Positions 34,580 through 37,663 of a DNA stretch of 37,663 nt are shown piece after piece. Each line of letters begins with the position of its first letter. Position 1 is the first letter of the stretch. Below the pieces are notes generated by a model, which ran no database searches, was not told where the DNA came from, and was given only the letters and a program-made list of their open reading frames with translations. Origin of the DNA: Opitutia bacterium (GTDB lineage Bacteria; Verrucomicrobiota; Verrucomicrobiia; Opitutales; Opitutaceae); the NCBI GenBank assembly GCA_016199925.1, contig JACQFT010000036.1:1-37663 (forward strand). The letters run 5' to 3'. The translations under genes were made by a program, and so were the position numbers.

Positions 34580-35922
34580 AAGAAATTCTGACCGACGCCT
34601 CCGCCCGCGCGATTCGCTACCTGCAAGGCCTTGAGACCCGCGCGGTGGCGCCGACGCCCGCCGCCGTCGCCGCGCTGTGCGCCTTCGACGAGCCGCTGCC
34701 GGAAAATTCCTCTGCGCCCGCCGACACGCTGCGCCTGCTCGACGAGGTCGGCTCGCCGGCCACGGCGTCGATGGCCGGCCCGCGCTACTTCGGTTTCGTC
34801 ATCGGCGGCGCGCTGCCCGTCACGCTCGCGGCCAACTGGCTCGCGGGCGCGTGGGACCAGAACACTCATTATTACCGGGCGACGCCCGGCACGGCCTACC
34901 TCGAGCAAATCGCGCTGCGTTGGCTGCTCGACGTGCTGCGCCTGCCGGCGGAGTGCTCGGGCGCGTTCGTCACCGGCGCGACCGTCGCCAATCTCTGCGC
35001 GCTCGCCGCCGCCCGCCACGCCGTGCTCAAGGCCGCCGGGTGGAACGTCGAAGCGCACGGGCTCTTCGGCGCGCCGCCCATCACGGTGCTCGTCGGCGCG
35101 GAGGTTCATCCCTCGGTCACCAAATCGCTGGGCGTGCTCGGCCTCGGCCGCAGCCGCGTGGTGAAAATTCCCGTCGATGGTCAGGGCCGGATGCGCGCCG
35201 ACGCGCTGCCGGCGATCGCCGGTCCCACCATCGTCTGCGTGCAGGCGGGCAACGTGAACACGGGCGCGTTCGATCCCGTCGCCGAGATCTGCGCGCGGGC
35301 CCACGCGGCCGGCGCGTGGGTGCATGTCGACGGTGCGTTCGGGCTCTGGGCCGCCGCCGCCCCGTCGCGGCTTCATCTCGCCGCCGGCGTCGCGCTCGCC
35401 GATTCGTGGGCGACCGACGCCCACAAGTGGCTCAACGTCCCCTACGATTGCGGCCTCGCTTTCGTGCGCGATCCCCTCGCCTTGCAGGCCGCGATGGCGA
35501 TCACGGCCGAATACCTGCCGACGCAGGGCACCGCCCGCAATCACGCGGACTTCACGCCCGAGCTGTCGCGCCGCGCGCGCGGCGTCGAAGTCTGGGCGGC
35601 GCTGCACGCGCTCGGCCGCGCGGGCCTCGCCGAGCTGATCGAGCGCAACTGCGCGCAAGCGCGCCGCTTCGCCGCCGGACTCACGGCGGCCGGCCTCGAG
35701 GTCCTCAACGACGTCGTGCTCAACCAGGTGCTCGTCGCCTTCGGCGACGCCGCGCAGACTGCCCGTGTCATCCAGGCGATTCAGGACGATGGCACGTGCT
35801 GGGCCGGCGTCACCGTCTGGCAGGGCCGCACCGCGATGCGGATCAGCGTCTCCTCCTGGGCGACGACCGACGCCGACGTGGACCGCAGTCTCGCGGCCAT
35901 CGTGCGCCTCGCGCGGGCCTGA
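34576..35922 (+). CDS. PLP-dependent group II decarboxylase-like protein
   Basis: A 448-residue pyridoxal-phosphate enzyme of the aromatic-L-amino-acid/glutamate/diaminobutyrate decarboxylase family. PLP lysine K284 is in DSWATDAHKWLNVPYDCG, the Asp that holds the pyridine nitrogen is in AWVHVDGAFGLW, and FVTGATVANLCALAAAR plus HPSVTKSLGVLGLG are typical. The substrate cannot be deduced. The track start lies in the leader repeat; the ATG at 34576 begins MKEILTDASARAI, consistent with the family. It is probably translated in connection with the upstream repeat ORF. Confidence 0.9.
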   Translation: MKEILTDASARAIRYLQGLETRAVAPTPAAVAALCAFDEPLPENSSAPADTLRLLDEVGSPATASMAGPRYFGFVIGGALPVTLAANWLAGAWDQNTHYYRATPGTAYLEQIALRWLLDVLRLPAECSGAFVTGATVANLCALAAARHAVLKAAGWNVEAHGLFGAPPITVLVGAEVHPSVTKSLGVLGLGRSRVVKIPVDGQGRMRADALPAIAGPTIVCVQAGNVNTGAFDPVAEICARAHAAGAWVHVDGAFGLWAAAAPSRLHLAAGVALADSWATDAHKWLNVPYDCGLAFVRDPLALQAAMAITAEYLPTQGTARNHADFTPELSRRARGVEVWAALHALGRAGLAELIERNCAQARRFAAGLTAAGLEVLNDVVLNQVLVAFGDAAQTARVIQAIQDDGTCWAGVTVWQGRTAMRISVSSWATTDADVDRSLAAIVRLARA

Positions 35923-35941
35923 GCGAAAAAAATTCCCGCCG

Positions 35942-36121
35942 ATGCCAAAGCGACCTACCAGACGGCCGGTGTCGGCGGAGCAGCAGCGCAGTTGCACGCG
36001 CAAGCGCCGCTACCGTAGTCAGGGCGACGCGCTCGACGCCGCGCTCTTGGCCGGCGTCGAGCGGCAGCGGGTCGCCTACCCGTGCCCGCTCTGCGGACAC
36101 TGGCATCTCGCTTCCGCCTGA
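35942..36121 (+). CDS. 59-residue zinc-ribbon-like protein
   Basis: A short basic protein 19 bp after the decarboxylase. It starts at ATG 35942 (MPKRPTRRPVSAEQQRSC) and ends with YPCPLCGHWHLASA; the CPLC-x-x-WH group plus the earlier Cys/His suggest a single metal site. Similar 'YxCPxCxxWHL' miniproteins occur in phage and actinobacterial genomes with unknown roles. The track shows it only as the end of a longer out-of-phase ORF. Confidence 0.65.
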   Translation: MPKRPTRRPVSAEQQRSCTRKRRYRSQGDALDAALLAGVERQRVAYPCPLCGHWHLASA

Positions 36122-36136
36122 CGGTCGGACCCGGGC

Positions 36137-36874
36137 TCAGCCGCCGGAGCCCGGCCGCGGGAGCAGCGCGGGCACTCGGCGCTGATATTCCTGATAGCGC
36201 TCGCCGAGGGCCGCGACGAGATCGCGTTCCTCCAGCCGCGTGCCGATGAGGATGTAGCCGGTCGTCGCGGCGGCGAAAAGCAGATGGCCCGTCGTCATCG
36301 TCGGCGCCGCCCAGAACGCGATGATGAAACCGCTCATGATCGGATGCCGCACGAGGCCGTAGAAAAACTTCACCGTGAACTCCGGCGGCGCCGGCGCCCG
36401 GCCGTTGAGGTAGAGGTAAACTTGGCGGAGCCCGAAGAGATCGAAGTGGTCGATCATGAACGTCGAGGTGAGCACCACCAGCCAGCCGAGCGCGAACACG
36501 CCCCAGATGACTTTCCGCCACAACTCACTCTGCACCGACCACACGACGGTGGTGATCGGCGCCCAATACCAGAAGATGCCGAGCAGGATCAAACTCGAGA
36601 GGAGCACATAGGTGCTGCGTTCGACGTGCTTCGGCACGAACCGCGTCCACCACACCTTGAACCCGGGTCGCGCCATCACGCTGTGCTGCACCGCGAACGC
36701 CCCGAGCAGCGCCGAGTTGAGCAACACCGCGAAGGAGAGACTGTGCGTGTTCGGGCTGACGTCGATCGACCGCGGCACGACCCAGTTTCCGACGAACCCG
36801 ATGGCGTAGAGAAAAGCGATCAGGAAGATCGCGTAGCAAACGACGGCGTAAGCCGCGGAGAGCAACTTGTTCAT
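36137..36874 (-). CDS. MddA-like membrane methyltransferase (methanethiol S-methyltransferase/NnrU family)
   Basis: A 245-residue protein with about five hydrophobic helices. The signature block FFYGLVRHPIMSGFIIAFWA and TTGYILIGTRLEERDL is characteristic of MddA and related isoprenylcysteine-methyltransferase-fold enzymes. MddA methylates methanethiol to dimethyl sulfide. The N-terminal HSVMARPGFKVWWTRFVP also matches. The assignment to methanethiol is likely but not proven, as the NnrU branch looks similar. It converges with the zinc-ribbon gene and is 94 bp downstream of osmC on the same strand. Confidence 0.8.
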   Translation of the reverse strand: MNKLLSAAYAVVCYAIFLIAFLYAIGFVGNWVVPRSIDVSPNTHSLSFAVLLNSALLGAFAVQHSVMARPGFKVWWTRFVPKHVERSTYVLLSSLILLGIFWYWAPITTVVWSVQSELWRKVIWGVFALGWLVVLTSTFMIDHFDLFGLRQVYLYLNGRAPAPPEFTVKFFYGLVRHPIMSGFIIAFWAAPTMTTGHLLFAAATTGYILIGTRLEERDLVAALGERYQEYQRRVPALLPRPGSGG

Positions 36875-36968
36875 GGGGTGTTGAAGGTCGCGCGCGTGGG
36901 ATTACGCACCCAACCCGAGGGGAAACTACGGTCCCGGCACCGCGCGGGCAAGCCGCGTCTCGGCGCGC

Positions 36969-37394
36969 TCAAGCCAACTGCGCGTCGAGCGTGATCGTGG
37001 CGTTGAGCACGCGGGAGACCGGGCAGCCGGCCTTGGCCTTTGCGGCGATCGCGGCGAACTTCGCGGCGTCGAGGCCGGGCACCTTCGCACGCACCACGAG
37101 ATGCGACGCGGTGATGGTCCAGCCCTGCGGCGGCACGTTTTCGAAATTCAACTCGGCGGAGGAGTCCAGCCGCTCGGGCGGGCAGCCCGCTTCGCCGAGG
37201 GCGGCGGCCAGCGCCATCGCAAAACAGCCGGCGTGGGCCGCGGCGATCAGCTCCTCGGGATTGGTGCCGGCGCCCGAGGCAAAGCGCGAGCCGAACGAAT
37301 ACTCGGTGTTCCGCAACGCGCCGCCGGGAGAGGTCAGCGTGCCCTTGCCTTCTTTGAGCGAACCTTGCCAGACGGCGGAGGCAGTGCGTTTCAT
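36969..37394 (-). CDS. osmC: OsmC-family peroxidase
   Basis: OsmC/Ohr fold hydroperoxide reductase of 141 residues. The two redox cysteines are seen as C57 in AAAHAGCFAMAL and C124 in KAKAGCPVSRVLNA, and the N-terminus MKRTASAVWQGSLKEGKG fits OsmC. These enzymes reduce organic or hydrogen peroxides with a dithiol donor. The start is ATG 37394; the track adds 41 residues from leader repeat copy C. An upstream repeat ORF ends in TGA overlapping this ATG. Confidence 0.9.
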   Translation of the reverse strand: MKRTASAVWQGSLKEGKGTLTSPGGALRNTEYSFGSRFASGAGTNPEELIAAAHAGCFAMALAAALGEAGCPPERLDSSAELNFENVPPQGWTITASHLVVRAKVPGLDAAKFAAIAAKAKAGCPVSRVLNATITLDAQLA

Positions 37395-37579
37395 TCGCGA
37401 TGGGTCCGATACCCCGGAGTTTGCTCCGGCTTGGTTTGGGTGGAGGGACCGGCTCCGTCCGGTCCGCGGATTGCGAAAAGACGGACGACATTCTGCTGGC
37501 CAGCAGAATCCCTCCAAGGCGAAGCGATGGTCGTGAGTTGCATGGGGACTGGTCGAATGCCTCGGGGCTTGCCCCGAGG
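37391..37579 (-). repeat. interspersed leader repeat, copy C (upstream of osmC)
   Basis: On the minus strand: CCTCGGGGC-AA-GCCCCGAGG (perfect 9-bp stem), ATGCAACTCACGACCATCGC at 37543, GGAGGGATTCTGCTGGCCAG, containing the 20-bp perfect palindrome ATTCTGCTGGCCAGCAGAAT together with its neighbours, GGACCGGACGGAGCCGGTCC, then GTATCGGACCCAT and the osmC start. GGAGGGA and TCCCTCC can close an outer stem. A 50-codon ORF (37543 to 37391; MQLTTIASPWRD...) ends in TGA overlapping the osmC ATG (ATGA), as in copy B. It is absent from the track because of its size. Confidence 0.88.
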
Positions 37580-37663
37580 ATGTTTACTGCGGGCGGGAAG
37601 ATGGTTTGGAGGGAAGGACGATCCAGCGCAGGGGCAGATTCAGGCGGTGAATCCGCTGGGTCC

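Overview
The window is GC-rich chromosomal DNA with about 27 intact genes. The best fit is a Verrucomicrobiota bacterium, probably of the Opitutaceae. That is an inference from gene content (uronate-degrading kduI/kduD/GH105/DUF4861 genes with formylglycine sulfatases), from a large Sel1-repeat protein, from frequent starts without a Shine-Dalgarno sequence, and from many small interspersed repeats. There is no rRNA or tRNA to confirm it. Because the DNA is so GC-rich, most long ORFs in the track are antisense or out-of-frame shadows, and several true starts lie well inside the listed ORFs.

Layout. (1) 1-5.3 kb, housekeeping: 5'-truncated view of clpB (minus strand, runs off the left edge), hflX, a GIY-YIG protein, a YdcF/ElyC-like membrane protein and a TetR regulator. 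(2) 5.3-8.7 kb: an ABC exporter (ATPase plus FtsX-type permease) divergent from the tetR gene, followed by a 37-residue membrane microprotein. (3) 8.8-20.6 kb, an uronate/sulfated-polysaccharide locus. On the minus strand, reading right to left, are a wrecked TonB-dependent receptor, kduI, kduD, DUF4861, GH105 and an ExuT-like transporter. On the plus strand are an IclR regulator, KDPG aldolase (eda), an iduronate-2-sulfatase-like sulfatase and a second, broken sulfatase. Together these would import and desulfate oligouronides, split unsaturated uronic acids off them, and convert 5-keto-4-deoxyuronate through KDG and KDPG to pyruvate. The KDG kinase is not in the window. (4) 20.8-28.1 kb: a YkgJ-like cysteine-cluster protein, a 1839-residue exported Sel1-repeat protein and a small lipoprotein. 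(5) 28.2-37.7 kb: sixA, two HD-domain proteins, a cupin, engB, a second YkgJ-like protein, an unusual RsmH-like methyltransferase outside any cell-wall cluster, a PLP-dependent decarboxylase, a tiny zinc-ribbon protein, an MddA-like methyltransferase and an OsmC protein.

The most striking non-genic feature is a repeat of about 150-250 bp found four times (A 11336-11493, D 15922-16065, B 34334-34579, C 37391-37579). Every copy lies directly upstream of a gene and points in the same direction as it (GH105, eda, PLP decarboxylase, osmC). The copies share a 5' hairpin, an ATGCAACTCACGACC-like block, internal hairpins and a GGACCGGACGGAGCCGGTCC hairpin. In B and C a short ORF begins at the shared ATG and ends with a TGA that overlaps the next gene's ATG (ATGA). 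In A the same ORF runs in frame into GH105. This looks like a mobile structured leader and is my main candidate for something undescribed. Other repeats include a 7-bp minisatellite, a 33-bp REP-like tandem array and several hairpins with a TCT/AGA loop.

The polysaccharide locus appears to be decaying: a receptor with frameshift and internal deletions, a sulfatase that has lost an active-site segment, and a possible lyase stub.
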